From assembly GCA_002483445.1 (NCBI GenBank), contig DLHY01000109.1, positions 49,545 through 113,544 on the forward strand: a DNA stretch of 64,000 nucleotides. Direction: 5' to 3'. This document shows positions 26,365 to 36,499 of the stretch, in pieces. The first letter of the stretch is position 1. Every line of letters begins with the position of its first letter. The translations under genes and the position numbers were made by a program. This DNA comes from Blastocatellia bacterium UBA7656. GTDB taxonomy: Bacteria; Acidobacteriota; Blastocatellia; UBA7656. The notes beneath the pieces are model-generated. The model saw only the letters and a list, made by a program, of their open reading frames with translations. It made no database searches and was not told where the DNA came from.

Positions 26365-27675
26365 ATGTCCAGATTTCTGCACATAGCCGACATCCATCTT
26401 GGCATCAGGCGATACAATCTGCCTGATCGGACGAACGATTTCTTTCGCGCGTGGCAGGAGGTCATCGAGCGTTATGCCATCGGGCGTCGAGTTGATTTCG
26501 TTCTGATCGCGGGCGATCTCTTCGACCGCCGCAACGTAGACCCGCAGGCCGCCAATCACGCGATGATTATGCTCCGCAAACTCGAAGCAGCGCGCATACC
26601 CGTCCTCGTCATCGAGGGCAATCACGATTCGCACGAGTTCACTTCGCGCTTTAGCTGGCTGAGGAGTTTTTCTCAGTGGGGATACATAAAACTGCTCGAA
26701 CCCGAATGGACGGACGGCACGCCCTCGCTTACTCAGTGGAATGACGTTGAGGCGCGCGGCTCTTACATCGATATCGGGGATGCGCGCATATTCGGCTCTA
26801 TATGGTTCGGCACAACCATCGGTCAGGCTTTGCCTCTGATGTCAGAAGCCGTTCGCCAGAATCGCCGCGAGGGGGCGACGAACATAATGCTACTGCATTC
26901 CGATATCGAAGGTCAGGTCAATCGCCCTGTGCAAAATGCGCTGTCGCTTTCGAAGCTCTCGCTGCTGCGCGGCGCGGTTGATTACCTTGCGCTCGGCCAT
27001 ACGCATAAAAAATTCGACATAGAAGAGTGGGCATTCAATCCCGGCTCGCTCGAAGCCTGCAACGTCGATGAGGTCGAAGCGGAGCGCGGCGCTTACATCA
27101 TCGAAACCGACGGCCCGCGACTGAAAATCGAATTCGTCAGCGCAGGCGCCGATTATTTTCAGCGGCCTTTCAAAAGGATCGAATATCAGATCGACAGCCT
27201 GGATGAGCCTGATCAGGCCCGACAGGAGATATTCGAATTCCTGCGCGAGCAGTGCGCCAAAGACGAGGAAGACGATCTGAAAAAGCCTATCATCGAACTT
27301 ACTCTCCGCGGGCAACTCGCTTTCAAAAATTCCCTGCTTCGCCTGGACAAGCTCAAGGAGCAGGCCATCGAAGAACTCAGACCGCTCGGCTTGATAATCA
27401 ATAACAAGACTATTCCGAAACAGCTTGCCGTGGCCCTTGGGCTTGGGCGCGACACTCCGCGCAGCGAGCGCGAACTGAAAGTTATCGAAGACATCATTCG
27501 CCCCGATCCGCGATTCGGCCATCGCGCGCAGGAATTCGCCGCGCTCATAGTCGAGGCCAAGCGGCTCGCGCTCGAAGGCGAATCGCCCGAAAAAATTCTT
27601 CGCCTGATCGAAGACCGTCTGTTTCAGGCCGCAGCAGAACACGAACAGGCGGCGCTGGCTGAAGGCGCGGATTGA
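26365..27675 (+). CDS. SbcD/Mre11-type DNA repair nuclease
   Basis: 436 residues. Calcineurin-like metallophosphoesterase with all the metal motifs: HIADIHLG (Asp9, His11), AGDLFD, GNHDSHE and LALGHTHK. The C-terminal part (about 280-430) is helical as in the SbcD/Mre11 capping domain. SbcD works with the SbcC ATPase on hairpins and blocked DNA ends, but the next gene is not SbcC. It may act alone or with a distant partner. No Shine-Dalgarno; the ATG directly follows a heptamer repeat. Confidence 0.9.
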   Translation: MSRFLHIADIHLGIRRYNLPDRTNDFFRAWQEVIERYAIGRRVDFVLIAGDLFDRRNVDPQAANHAMIMLRKLEAARIPVLVIEGNHDSHEFTSRFSWLRSFSQWGYIKLLEPEWTDGTPSLTQWNDVEARGSYIDIGDARIFGSIWFGTTIGQALPLMSEAVRQNRREGATNIMLLHSDIEGQVNRPVQNALSLSKLSLLRGAVDYLALGHTHKKFDIEEWAFNPGSLEACNVDEVEAERGAYIIETDGPRLKIEFVSAGADYFQRPFKRIEYQIDSLDEPDQARQEIFEFLREQCAKDEEDDLKKPIIELTLRGQLAFKNSLLRLDKLKEQAIEELRPLGLIINNKTIPKQLAVALGLGRDTPRSERELKVIEDIIRPDPRFGHRAQEFAALIVEAKRLALEGESPEKILRLIEDRLFQAAAEHEQAALAEGAD

Positions 27676-27680
27676 TTCGC

Positions 27681-27788
27681 CAGAAGTCAGAAGTCAGGAG
27701 TCAGAAGACAGAATGAACGAGGAAGTCGGCGCGAGCGCCTCCGCTTTCTTTCTGACTCCAGACTCCAGACTCCAGACTCCAGACTTCT
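27681..27788. repeat. Heptamer tandem repeat (CAGAAGT / CCAGACT) with facing arms
   Basis: Left array CAGAAGT-type units (27681-27706) and right array of about five GACTCCA units (27751-27788), partly complementary. It fills the gap between the nuclease gene and the next CDS and ends one base before its ATG. Confidence 0.8.
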
Positions 27789-27789
27789 C

Positions 27790-28404
27790 ATGAACAAGCT
27801 TCCTGAAGAAGGAGAGATATGGGAGTGGCGGGCGTTCGGTCACATAAGCGACCGGTTGGCTGCGCGAGTGCGCGCCCGTCCCGTGAGAATGAATATACTC
27901 GATCAAAGGGAAGAAGATATCTACTTCATCTCCTGCTTGAACGATCAGAACGTCAAGCTCCGTAAGTGGCGCGGGCTGTGGTTGCTGAAACTCAAACTTT
28001 TGCTGCGCAAGGCGGCGAATTCGATGGAGCTTTACACAGAAAGCCCGCGAATGATGTTTGCTTTTCCTGTGCCTCACTCCACGCTTGAGATTGCGGCGCG
28101 ACTGCTCGCCGTCAAACTGCCTGAACTGGCAGAGGTCTCTTTTGAAAAAGATCAGTTCACCGAAGCGATGGAGCGCGCCTCGCCGCCCGCTCTCATAGTC
28201 CGTGTATCGAAAGTCCGCTCGCAGTTCGAATTCGACGACGGCTGGGTTGAGCTTGCAGAAGTGAAGTTTCCGCGCGCAGAGATGCAAACGATTTCAATAC
28301 AATCGCCTGGTCTGGAAGCGGCAGAAAAAATCATGAGCGAGCTTGGGCAGGACGCTGCGCTTGAGGCGATGAATTACGTCGAGGCTTGCAGGCGATGGGG
28401 GTGA
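27790..28404 (+). CDS. Protein of unknown function downstream of the SbcD-like gene
   Basis: 204 residues, soluble, with no recognised domain. Visible: EEGEIWEWRAFGHIS near the start, YFISCLNDQNVKLRKWRGLWLLKLKLLLR, VPHSTLEIAARLLAVKLPE, and a C-terminal EKIMSELGQDAALEAMNYVEACRRWG. The alternating charged and hydrophobic strands are slightly reminiscent of CYTH-like phosphate-binding folds, but I cannot assign it. Same strand as the nuclease gene and separated from it only by a repeat, so cotranscription is likely. No Shine-Dalgarno. Confidence 0.7.
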   Translation: MNKLPEEGEIWEWRAFGHISDRLAARVRARPVRMNILDQREEDIYFISCLNDQNVKLRKWRGLWLLKLKLLLRKAANSMELYTESPRMMFAFPVPHSTLEIAARLLAVKLPELAEVSFEKDQFTEAMERASPPALIVRVSKVRSQFEFDDGWVELAEVKFPRAEMQTISIQSPGLEAAEKIMSELGQDAALEAMNYVEACRRWG

Positions 28405-28405
28405 A

Positions 28406-29416
28406 TCAATCAGGGTCTTTTTTCAGCCGCGCCAGTTGTCTCCTCTTCGTTTCGCTCAGTATCACGCGGGCCAGCAGTTTGCCTTTATCATTGAGTGTCG
28501 AGTAGGCAGGGTCGGCGAGAGCTTCATCAAGGGTTATGAATTTCACGCCGAGACTTTTGTACCAGGCGAGTATTTCGCCGAGGTTGTCGCAGAGGAACTG
28601 ACCGGTTTTGAGCATCAGGATATGTTTGACCTCGCCGCCGGCGCGACGGCGCGCAATCGAGCGCGCTTTGATAGTCGAATCCAGGAGCAGTTTCTTGAAG
28701 TATTCCTTTGTCAGATTGGCGCAGGTGTGATCCTGGCGAGCGAGCGCGGCGCAATATATTTCGCTGAATGCGTCTGTGGGAACCTCTATCGTGGCGGGTA
28801 CGTCTGTGTATCCGTTGGTTTTAAGATAGGCTTCTATCTGATCGCGCGTCGCGGGGTCGTGACTTGTTTTCAAGAACGGAAAGCGGAAGTATTTTTTCGC
28901 TGACTTCGATTCCTTCCGCAGAGGGGCGAGAAACTGCTCGCCTCGCGCCACGTCTTCGATGAAAGCCTGTGGCGCGTTGTTTTTAATTCTCCTGCGACTG
29001 AAGGTGAGGTTGCCGACCGAGTTGCCGACGGCGACCCATCTGCCAAGCAGGCTCATATCGGCATAGTGGCCGCTGATGAAAGCGACAGTCGGAGGCATCG
29101 AGTGATGGCGGAGCGCGTCGAGGAGATTTTCAAAATTCTCGACGCTGTTTTCATATTCGCACCAGCTATCGATCCCTTTCTCCGGCTCGCCGCTGGCGAG
29201 TATCATCCCGTTTATCGTCAGGGCGATTTGCATTCCCTCAAGCGAAGGCGGCTCCTTCTCTTCATTTTTAGCGCGAAGCAGAGCGGCGAGAGTCGGAATG
29301 GCGTTGAGGTCTTTCATGCATTCCGAGAGCGGCGGGTTTTGCGGCGGCCTTCGAAGAGACGTGCAGCCGGGGAGAAGAAACGATAAAGTGATAAAGGCTA
29401 TGAGAGAATTTTTCAT
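28406..29416 (-). CDS. Degenerate polysaccharide-deacetylase-like lipoprotein
   Basis: 336 residues. Signal peptide with lipobox LLPGC, so a lipoprotein. The body follows the NodB (polysaccharide deacetylase) layout: a first strand IALTINGMILASGEP, a second motif region GNSVGNLTFSR and third FRFPFL, then LKTGQFLCDNLGEILAWYKSLGVKFITLDEAL at the end. The metal and catalytic residues expected (the TFDDG aspartates and the H-x-x-x-H pair) are replaced by Asn/Gly and by Asn/Arg. It is therefore likely inactive as a deacetylase and may bind glycan or act as a scaffold. A heptamer repeat ends 15 bp before its ATG. Confidence 0.75.
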   Translation of the reverse strand: MKNSLIAFITLSFLLPGCTSLRRPPQNPPLSECMKDLNAIPTLAALLRAKNEEKEPPSLEGMQIALTINGMILASGEPEKGIDSWCEYENSVENFENLLDALRHHSMPPTVAFISGHYADMSLLGRWVAVGNSVGNLTFSRRRIKNNAPQAFIEDVARGEQFLAPLRKESKSAKKYFRFPFLKTSHDPATRDQIEAYLKTNGYTDVPATIEVPTDAFSEIYCAALARQDHTCANLTKEYFKKLLLDSTIKARSIARRRAGGEVKHILMLKTGQFLCDNLGEILAWYKSLGVKFITLDEALADPAYSTLNDKGKLLARVILSETKRRQLARLKKDPD

Positions 29417-29430
29417 GACATAAGCAATAA

Positions 29431-29540
29431 GGCAAAAGGCAAAAGGTAAAAGGCAAAAACAGAAGTTTACTCAGGGCGATTCAAGCTGGTTGCAAAGGCT
29501 TTCCTACTTTTTCATTTTGCCTTTTTACTTTTTCCTTTCT
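29431..29540. repeat. Heptamer tandem repeat (GGCAAAA) with facing complement
   Basis: GGCAAAA units (29431-29459) face TTTTGCC-type units (29508-29540) across about 50 bp. It lies between the degenerate deacetylase and the GT9 gene; the left array ends 15 bp before the ATG of the deacetylase gene. Confidence 0.8.
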
Positions 29541-29542
29541 GC

Positions 29543-30748
29543 TCACTCCCTTCCTGCAACCGCGCGCCGTCTTTCCGAAACTTTGTCGCGCACTCGTTGA
29601 AACACTTCATCTGCATTTATCGTCATCAGGCAATCGTGATGCGGGCAGAGATGAATCTGATCCTCGCCTTCGAGCCTGAAGCAGGGGCTGCACGCAAGCT
29701 CGCGCCGAATCACAGTATGAATCTCGCCGAGCGGCGCAGTGCGGCGAATGTCCGTAGGCCCGTAGATGGCGACGACCGGAGTCGAGACGGCAACCGCCGC
29801 GTGCATCAATCCGCTGTCGTTGCACAGCAGGATATCGCATCGCTCGATGAGCGCAGCCACCTGCTTGACCGTCGTTCGGCCCGCCGCAACCAAAACATTC
29901 GGGCCAAGCCCACGGGCGAGGCCCGTGACCATATCGGATTCGCCCGCCGAGCCGAACAGTATCATTATAGAGTCGGGATACTCGCGGCTCAGTCTCTCGA
30001 TAAGCTCGCGGAACCGATCAAGCGGCCATTGCTTCCAGCGCATGTTGGGCGACGTGCCGGGCTGCACTCCGATGATCACGCCTGAAAATCGCCTGATCGC
30101 TCCTTCCAAAAACTTTGCAGCGAACTCACGGTCTGATTCTTCGAGATGAATGAAAGTCTTAGGGCTTTCATTATCATCACAGCGCGCGCCGACTGCGGCT
30201 GCGAGGTCGAGGTATCTTTGGGTTTCGTGTTCATCTTCCTGCATGTGGACAGGTATGTTGAAGATGAAGCTGAAGCGCGAGAAGCGATGCGACCAGCCGG
30301 GGCTTGTCACGTGGCCCGCGCGAAACGGAGCACGGCTCAATGCGACGAGCAGGGCGAGTTTCCACGAATGAGAATGAAATTCGTTTATTACGAGATCGTA
30401 GCGTGCGGCGCGAATCTCCCCAGCGCGTTTCATCCACTCGCGCGCGCGCGCCCCGTAAGGCAGGTTGTAGATATTATCAAATATGTGAGCGCCTTCCAGT
30501 ACATCTTCGCAGCCCGTATTATTTCCCACCTGAAGATCGATTCGCGCATCAGGATAATGCTGGCGCAAAAGACGGAGCGCGGGCGTGTACAGGATGAAAT
30601 TTCCGAGTCCCTGATAAGCGAATACGAGTATGCGATGGATTTTTTCGGGAGAGAATTCCTGACGCGGCAGACTCGCAAAGTACACCTTCATCCACGACTC
30701 AACAGGGAGCCTCAGCCACTCTTTCAACCATTGCTTCACTCGTCTCAT
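29543..30748 (-). CDS. Glycosyltransferase family 9 (heptosyltransferase-like)
   Basis: 401 residues. GT9 enzymes transfer heptose to lipid A-core. Visible: ILVFAYQGLGNFILYTPALRLLRQHYP (N-terminal Rossmann motif), YDLVINEFHSH, GVQPGTSPNMRWKQWP in the nucleotide-sugar domain, and ILLCNDSGLMHAAVAVSTPVVAIYGPTD near the C-terminus. A four-Cys cluster (CSPCFRLEGEDQIHLCPHHDC) near the end is typical of GT9. It overlaps the preceding membrane-protein gene by four bases, so the two are coupled. gmhA at 3.7 kb would supply the heptose precursor, which fits but is not proof. Confidence 0.88.
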   Translation of the reverse strand: MRRVKQWLKEWLRLPVESWMKVYFASLPRQEFSPEKIHRILVFAYQGLGNFILYTPALRLLRQHYPDARIDLQVGNNTGCEDVLEGAHIFDNIYNLPYGARAREWMKRAGEIRAARYDLVINEFHSHSWKLALLVALSRAPFRAGHVTSPGWSHRFSRFSFIFNIPVHMQEDEHETQRYLDLAAAVGARCDDNESPKTFIHLEESDREFAAKFLEGAIRRFSGVIIGVQPGTSPNMRWKQWPLDRFRELIERLSREYPDSIMILFGSAGESDMVTGLARGLGPNVLVAAGRTTVKQVAALIERCDILLCNDSGLMHAAVAVSTPVVAIYGPTDIRRTAPLGEIHTVIRRELACSPCFRLEGEDQIHLCPHHDCLMTINADEVFQRVRDKVSERRRAVAGRE

Positions 30749-32334
30749 TGTGCGCTCTGTGCCGCCGCGTCTCTGCGAAGATAGTAAGTGAAATTTTTCC
30801 CCTTATGCTCGACGTATTCCGCTTCCAGCCATTGATTGAAATCCTTTTTGTGAGCCACCTTTCTGAGCCTCGTCATGCCGACGATTTTCGGGCGCTCGGC
30901 TTTCAACTTCTCGAACCATCCGTCGAATCCGCCCTCTTCCACTTTGCTGAGGTAAAGGTCTTTGCCGCGATCAAGAAAAAAGTACTTGCTGGCATTGGGC
31001 AGATGGGCCAGCACCAGTATCTCTGTAGGGCCGTGAACGAATATCTTGTCGCCCGGTTCAAGGTGAGAAGTTATCTCTTTCACCTCCGCCTCCTGCTGCT
31101 GAAGCAGGAGAGATTTCCGCCTATACTTGAACGAATCCCCGACGCCCATCACGAACACGACGAGAAACAATAAAACAAGCCCCGCGCTTTGAACCGCTAT
31201 GGGATAAGGCGCGAGTCTGCCCAGTCGCAAAGCCAGTTTGACTGCCAGTTTCAATGCAAGGACGAGAATGAAAGCTGAAAAGAAAGCTATGAATGGAAGG
31301 AACGGAAACGAGTCCGCGCTTCCCTGCACGTTGATGGTGCAGAAGAAAAAGTATACGAGGAATGAAATCGCCGCGGCGTGATAAGGCGCGCGGTCGAGCA
31401 GTCGCCGCCGTCCGTTTTTTATGGCCTCTCTCACTTCCAGCCCCGTCCAGAGGAAAAATCCTATTATGGTCAGAGCCAGAAAAGCGCGGTCGCTTCGATA
31501 ATAAGTTCTCCACATCCTGCCGAGATACCCCTCAAATCGCGAGAGCGGTTTCAATTCGCCCGGAGCGTAAACATTGAAATTGAAATCGACAGTCCAGAGA
31601 TAAAAATCTTTCACCGCGCCGCCTGTCCACAGGTGCGCAAGCACGAGCGCGAGCGGCAACGCGGCTCCAGCGATGAGCTTTACTATTTTTAGGTCTCGCC
31701 AGCTAGTAAGATATCGAGAAAAGGCAAGCCCTGCGGCCCCTAAGAAGAGAAGGCCGGGTTGCCAACTGAGAGCCGACAGCATACTGAACGCGCCTGCTGC
31801 AAACGGGCGGTCGCGCCTTATGCAAAGAAGGGCCGCGACTCCGAACAATATCATGGGAGTTTTAGGCTGAATGCCGGCGCTGTTGGCGACGATGAAGGAA
31901 TCGAACGCGAGAAAAATTATCGCCGCAAGCAGCGCCGTCGCGCGGCTGTTGAAATATGCGAACGCGGCGAGAAAAATCAGACCCGTAGTGATGATGCCGA
32001 GCAGTATGAAGGCGAAGCGGACAGCATAGATATCGCGCAGGCCGAAAGGGCGAGTCGCGACTATGGCGGCTGCGCCGATGTAGGCCGAGAGCGGGCTTTT
32101 GATATTGACCACATCTCGGTAAGGCATCCCTCCGCGAGCGATGACCTGAGCGAAGTATTCCCAGTTGGCGCGGTCGCCACGGATTGGCTGTTTGAAGATT
32201 TGAAACTGCGAGTAAATGATCGCTGATAAAACGAGCGTGAAGAAAAACAACCGCTTTACAGTCAGCCACTCAAGCCGCTTCGAGATTTTGTTTTCAAGCT
32301 CATCAGCCTCTACTATCGCTACAACTTCAACCAT
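30745..32334 (-). CDS. Polytopic membrane glycosyltransferase (GT-C type)
   Basis: About 529 residues with ten or more hydrophobic segments (for example LFFFTLVLSAIIYSQF, FAFILLGIITTGLIFLAAFAYF, ALLAAIIFLAFDSFIVANSAG, AISFLVYFFFCTINVQGS). The first loop contains RGDRANWEYFAQVIARGGMPYRDVVNIKSPL, which holds the acidic residue placement of GT-C (ArnT/PMT-like) enzymes that use polyprenyl-phosphate sugars. Start at 32334 is favoured by AAGGA upstream; 32358 is possible. Coupled to the GT9 gene. Likely role: envelope glycan assembly. Confidence 0.78.
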   Translation of the reverse strand: MVEVVAIVEADELENKISKRLEWLTVKRLFFFTLVLSAIIYSQFQIFKQPIRGDRANWEYFAQVIARGGMPYRDVVNIKSPLSAYIGAAAIVATRPFGLRDIYAVRFAFILLGIITTGLIFLAAFAYFNSRATALLAAIIFLAFDSFIVANSAGIQPKTPMILFGVAALLCIRRDRPFAAGAFSMLSALSWQPGLLFLGAAGLAFSRYLTSWRDLKIVKLIAGAALPLALVLAHLWTGGAVKDFYLWTVDFNFNVYAPGELKPLSRFEGYLGRMWRTYYRSDRAFLALTIIGFFLWTGLEVREAIKNGRRRLLDRAPYHAAAISFLVYFFFCTINVQGSADSFPFLPFIAFFSAFILVLALKLAVKLALRLGRLAPYPIAVQSAGLVLLFLVVFVMGVGDSFKYRRKSLLLQQQEAEVKEITSHLEPGDKIFVHGPTEILVLAHLPNASKYFFLDRGKDLYLSKVEEGGFDGWFEKLKAERPKIVGMTRLRKVAHKKDFNQWLEAEYVEHKGKNFTYYLRRDAAAQSAQ

Positions 32335-32532
32335 TCTTTCCTTCTTTCTCCCCGCCATCAACCGATGCGCGTTCGTGCGGTGAGAATCTCTCGTGATTCA
32401 TGCTTGGAATGTCCGGCTGGCACACTGTTCCACTTTTTGACCTTAGAATATACTTGCCCCGGCGGCTTTGTTCAACCACGCGCAAGCGCGCGAAATTAAA
32501 CGGGCAGATGTCGAATAAGGCAGGAGGCGGCG

Positions 32533-34245
<1,713 letters not shown>

Positions 34246-34302
34246 CTTTTCCTCCCCTGACTGATGGTCAGAACCAGATTCTACATCAATCGCAAACGGG
34301 AT

Positions 34303-34626
34303 TCATGCAATTTGAGGAAAGATTTCGGGCTTCTCGAATACGAAACTCACTCCTATCTGGAAACGGTCGTCCGACTCTTCAGCCCAGCGCACCTCGGCCT
34401 GTGCCGAGCCGCTCAGTCCTCCCACATCCAGAGTGACAAAGACTTTTTTTCCGGCAGGTATGAGTCTTTTGACTATGATTCCGGCTCCGCTGTTGCTGAT
34501 TGAAAAAGTGGTCGCCTGCTGGCGGACCTCCCTCTCGTCTTCAGTCCAGCTAAGGGTTGCGGGAAACATAATGCTTACTCTTTTTTCCCTGCGCCTTTCG
34601 GGAGAAAAATAGTTATCCAGGCGCAT
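34303..34626 (-). CDS. PilZ domain protein
   Basis: 107 residues from the ATG at 34626, chosen for GGAGGAG 5-6 nt upstream. PilZ signature: the basic RRREKR at the N-terminus and the loop FSISNSGAGIIV, with VRWAEESDDRFQIGVSF near the end. PilZ domains bind cyclic di-GMP and control motility or envelope processes. Single-domain protein, so its output partner is unknown. It is convergent with nothing obvious and lies just upstream of hflX on the same strand, 57 bp away from its proposed start. Confidence 0.82.
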   Translation of the reverse strand: MRLDNYFSPERRREKRVSIMFPATLSWTEDEREVRQQATTFSISNSGAGIIVKRLIPAGKKVFVTLDVGGLSGSAQAEVRWAEESDDRFQIGVSFVFEKPEIFPQIA

Positions 34627-34959
34627 ACAAGCTCCTCCATCAGATGACGACGGGCGCTCCGGGTGAGGATGAAGCGCAGGTTTAAGATCAGGGGTGATGA
34701 TCGCGTCTTCAATATCTGGAAATGAAAAAAGAGCCAATTATTCCAGCGCGGCTTTTTTCTTGCCATCATCGGTGGATTGAGATACTATCGTCTCATTCCG
34801 AATGGTGGACAACACCCGCGTTTACTTTCGCTGAAACACTATCCGGTTTCGAGGAGTCGGCGAAGTTTGTATCGCTCAGACTCCGGTAATCAAATTGGAT
34901 TAAGATAATAGCAGGCTAGGCTGCCGTTTGGAAAACAACTCATATATGGAGGATGTGAG

Positions 34960-35334
34960 GTGAATAGAAAGCTGATAAGAACGACCCTTGCTGAGGTTCG
35001 AGAGCGGGCTGAACGCGATACATCTCGCCGCCAGCCCTCTGATCCGAATCGCAAGCGTGTGCCTCCGGAGCAAACTCATGCCGAAAGCTTTTACTACAAG
35101 AAACAAATGGACAATAGAACTCCCATGGTAGTGGTACTTCAGGACGGCGAGGTGCTCCGAGGAACCATCGAATGGTATGACCGCAACTGCATCAAGCTTC
35201 ATCGCCTGGATGCTCCGAATCTGCTCGTCCTCAAGCACAACGTAAAGTACATGTACAAAGACGAGGACGCGAAAGAGTACGAAAGAGATGAGTCCGACTC
35301 TGACCAATCGGATGAAATAGCCGAAGAAGAATGA
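34960..35334 (+). CDS. hfq: Hfq-family RNA chaperone with long tails
   Basis: 124 residues. The Sm-like core at about 42-100 has Hfq features: an N-terminal helix SFYYKKQMDNRTP, MVVVLQDGEVLRGTIEWYDRNCIKLHR (Sm1 loop) and LVLKHNVKYMYK in place of the usual Y-K-H. N-terminal (about 40 residues, basic) and C-terminal (DEDAKEYERDESDSDQSDEIAEEE-type, acidic) extensions flank it, whereas typical Hfq has about 75-100 residues. Start is GTG at 34960 with GGAGGATGTGAG before it. It would bind sRNAs and AU-rich RNA as a hexamer. Divergence leaves some doubt whether it is canonical. Confidence 0.8.
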   Translation: MNRKLIRTTLAEVRERAERDTSRRQPSDPNRKRVPPEQTHAESFYYKKQMDNRTPMVVVLQDGEVLRGTIEWYDRNCIKLHRLDAPNLLVLKHNVKYMYKDEDAKEYERDESDSDQSDEIAEEE

Positions 35335-35374
35335 TCCTGGCCCTGGGATATCTTCCTCAACTCGACTGAACCTC

Positions 35375-36415
35375 GTGACGCGAGCCGAGAACCGCCACGA
35401 CAAGCCGCGTGTTGGAATAACAACAGGAGACCTCGCAGGCATCGGGCCTGAAATAGTTCTCAAGTCCGTTGCCTCGATGGAGCCGCGCTCTTTGTGCGCC
35501 TTCGTCATAATTGGCGACGCCCATGAGCTTCGTCGTCAGGCCGCCCTGCTCGGTCTTGCCTGCGATTATCCCATTGTGCGCCTTGATGAATTCTCTTTCG
35601 ATTCCCGTGAGACGATACTGCTCGACACCGGCTCTCTGATTGGCGAAGTCGAATGGGGGAAACTCTCTCCCGCGGCTGGGCAGGCGGCGATAGAGTGCGT
35701 GGAAGCGGGCGCGCGGTTGTGCCTTGAAGGAAAGCTCGATGCCATAGCGACCGCGCCCATAAACAAAGAAGCGATCCGAATGGCGGGGTCGCCTTTTTCG
35801 GGTCACACCGATATGCTCGCCTCAATTTGCGGCGTAGAGGATTCTTTGATGTGCTTCTTCGCGGGCGATCTCCGAGTCATACTCATCACGATTCATCTGA
35901 GCCTTTCGGATGCGATAAAAGCCATAACCCGCGAGCGCGTGATAAAAACTCTCCGTCTTGCCGACCGGGAGCTTAAAAGATTCGGACTCGAATCACCTCG
36001 TGTGGCTGTCTGCGGACTCAACCCGCACGCGGGAGAGCGCGGGTTGATGGGCAGCGAAGAAATTCTTGAAATCGCGCCCGCCGTCGAGCAGTGCCGCAGT
36101 GAAAACATCAACGTGTCAGGCCCCTTTCCTGCCGACACATTGTTCGTCCGCGCGGCCCGAGGAGAATTCGATGCGGTCTTGGCCTGCTATCACGATCAGG
36201 GATTGATCGCGGTCAAATGCCTCGCCTTCGGCCAGTCGGTCAATGTCACGCTCGGCCTTCCGATTATTCGCACATCGGTAGATCACGGCACGGCTTTCGA
36301 CATAGCCGGACGCGGCATTGCAGACCCATCGAGCATGATCGAAGCCATCCGGCTTGCAGCGCGGCTGGCGAATGAAGAAGATGTTAGATGTCAGAGGTCA
36401 GATGTTAGCGAATAA
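35375..36415 (+). CDS. pdxA: 4-hydroxythreonine-4-phosphate dehydrogenase PdxA
   Basis: 346 residues. NAD-dependent enzyme of vitamin B6 (PLP) synthesis. Motifs: GDLAGIGPEIVLKS, TAPINKEAIRMAGSPFSGHTDML, LNPHAGERG, and CYHDQGLIAVKCLAFGQSVNVTLGLP, with RTSVDHGTAFDIAG. Starts with GTG at 35375, no clear Shine-Dalgarno, 40 bp after hfq. The last 12 or so residues (EEDVRCQRSDVSE) are read from the beginning of a heptamer repeat, so the tail is repeat-derived. Confidence 0.94.
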   Translation: MTRAENRHDKPRVGITTGDLAGIGPEIVLKSVASMEPRSLCAFVIIGDAHELRRQAALLGLACDYPIVRLDEFSFDSRETILLDTGSLIGEVEWGKLSPAAGQAAIECVEAGARLCLEGKLDAIATAPINKEAIRMAGSPFSGHTDMLASICGVEDSLMCFFAGDLRVILITIHLSLSDAIKAITRERVIKTLRLADRELKRFGLESPRVAVCGLNPHAGERGLMGSEEILEIAPAVEQCRSENINVSGPFPADTLFVRAARGEFDAVLACYHDQGLIAVKCLAFGQSVNVTLGLPIIRTSVDHGTAFDIAGRGIADPSSMIEAIRLAARLANEEDVRCQRSDVSE

Positions 36416-36484
36416 CAGGCCGACAAGGACCGGAGGCGGCTGTCCTGTTCTGACTCCAGACTCAGGACTCCAGACTCCAGACTT
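36380..36484. repeat. Heptamer tandem repeat (GATGTTAG- and CCAGACT-type)
   Basis: Left part (36380-36410) has GATGTTAG/GTCAGA-type direct repeats inside the pdxA 3' end; right part (36450-36484) has CCAGACT units. A short spacer with an RBS (AGGAGAA) follows, so here the array is 15 bp from the next ATG. Confidence 0.75.
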
Positions 36485-36499
36485 TTTACAGGAGAACTG

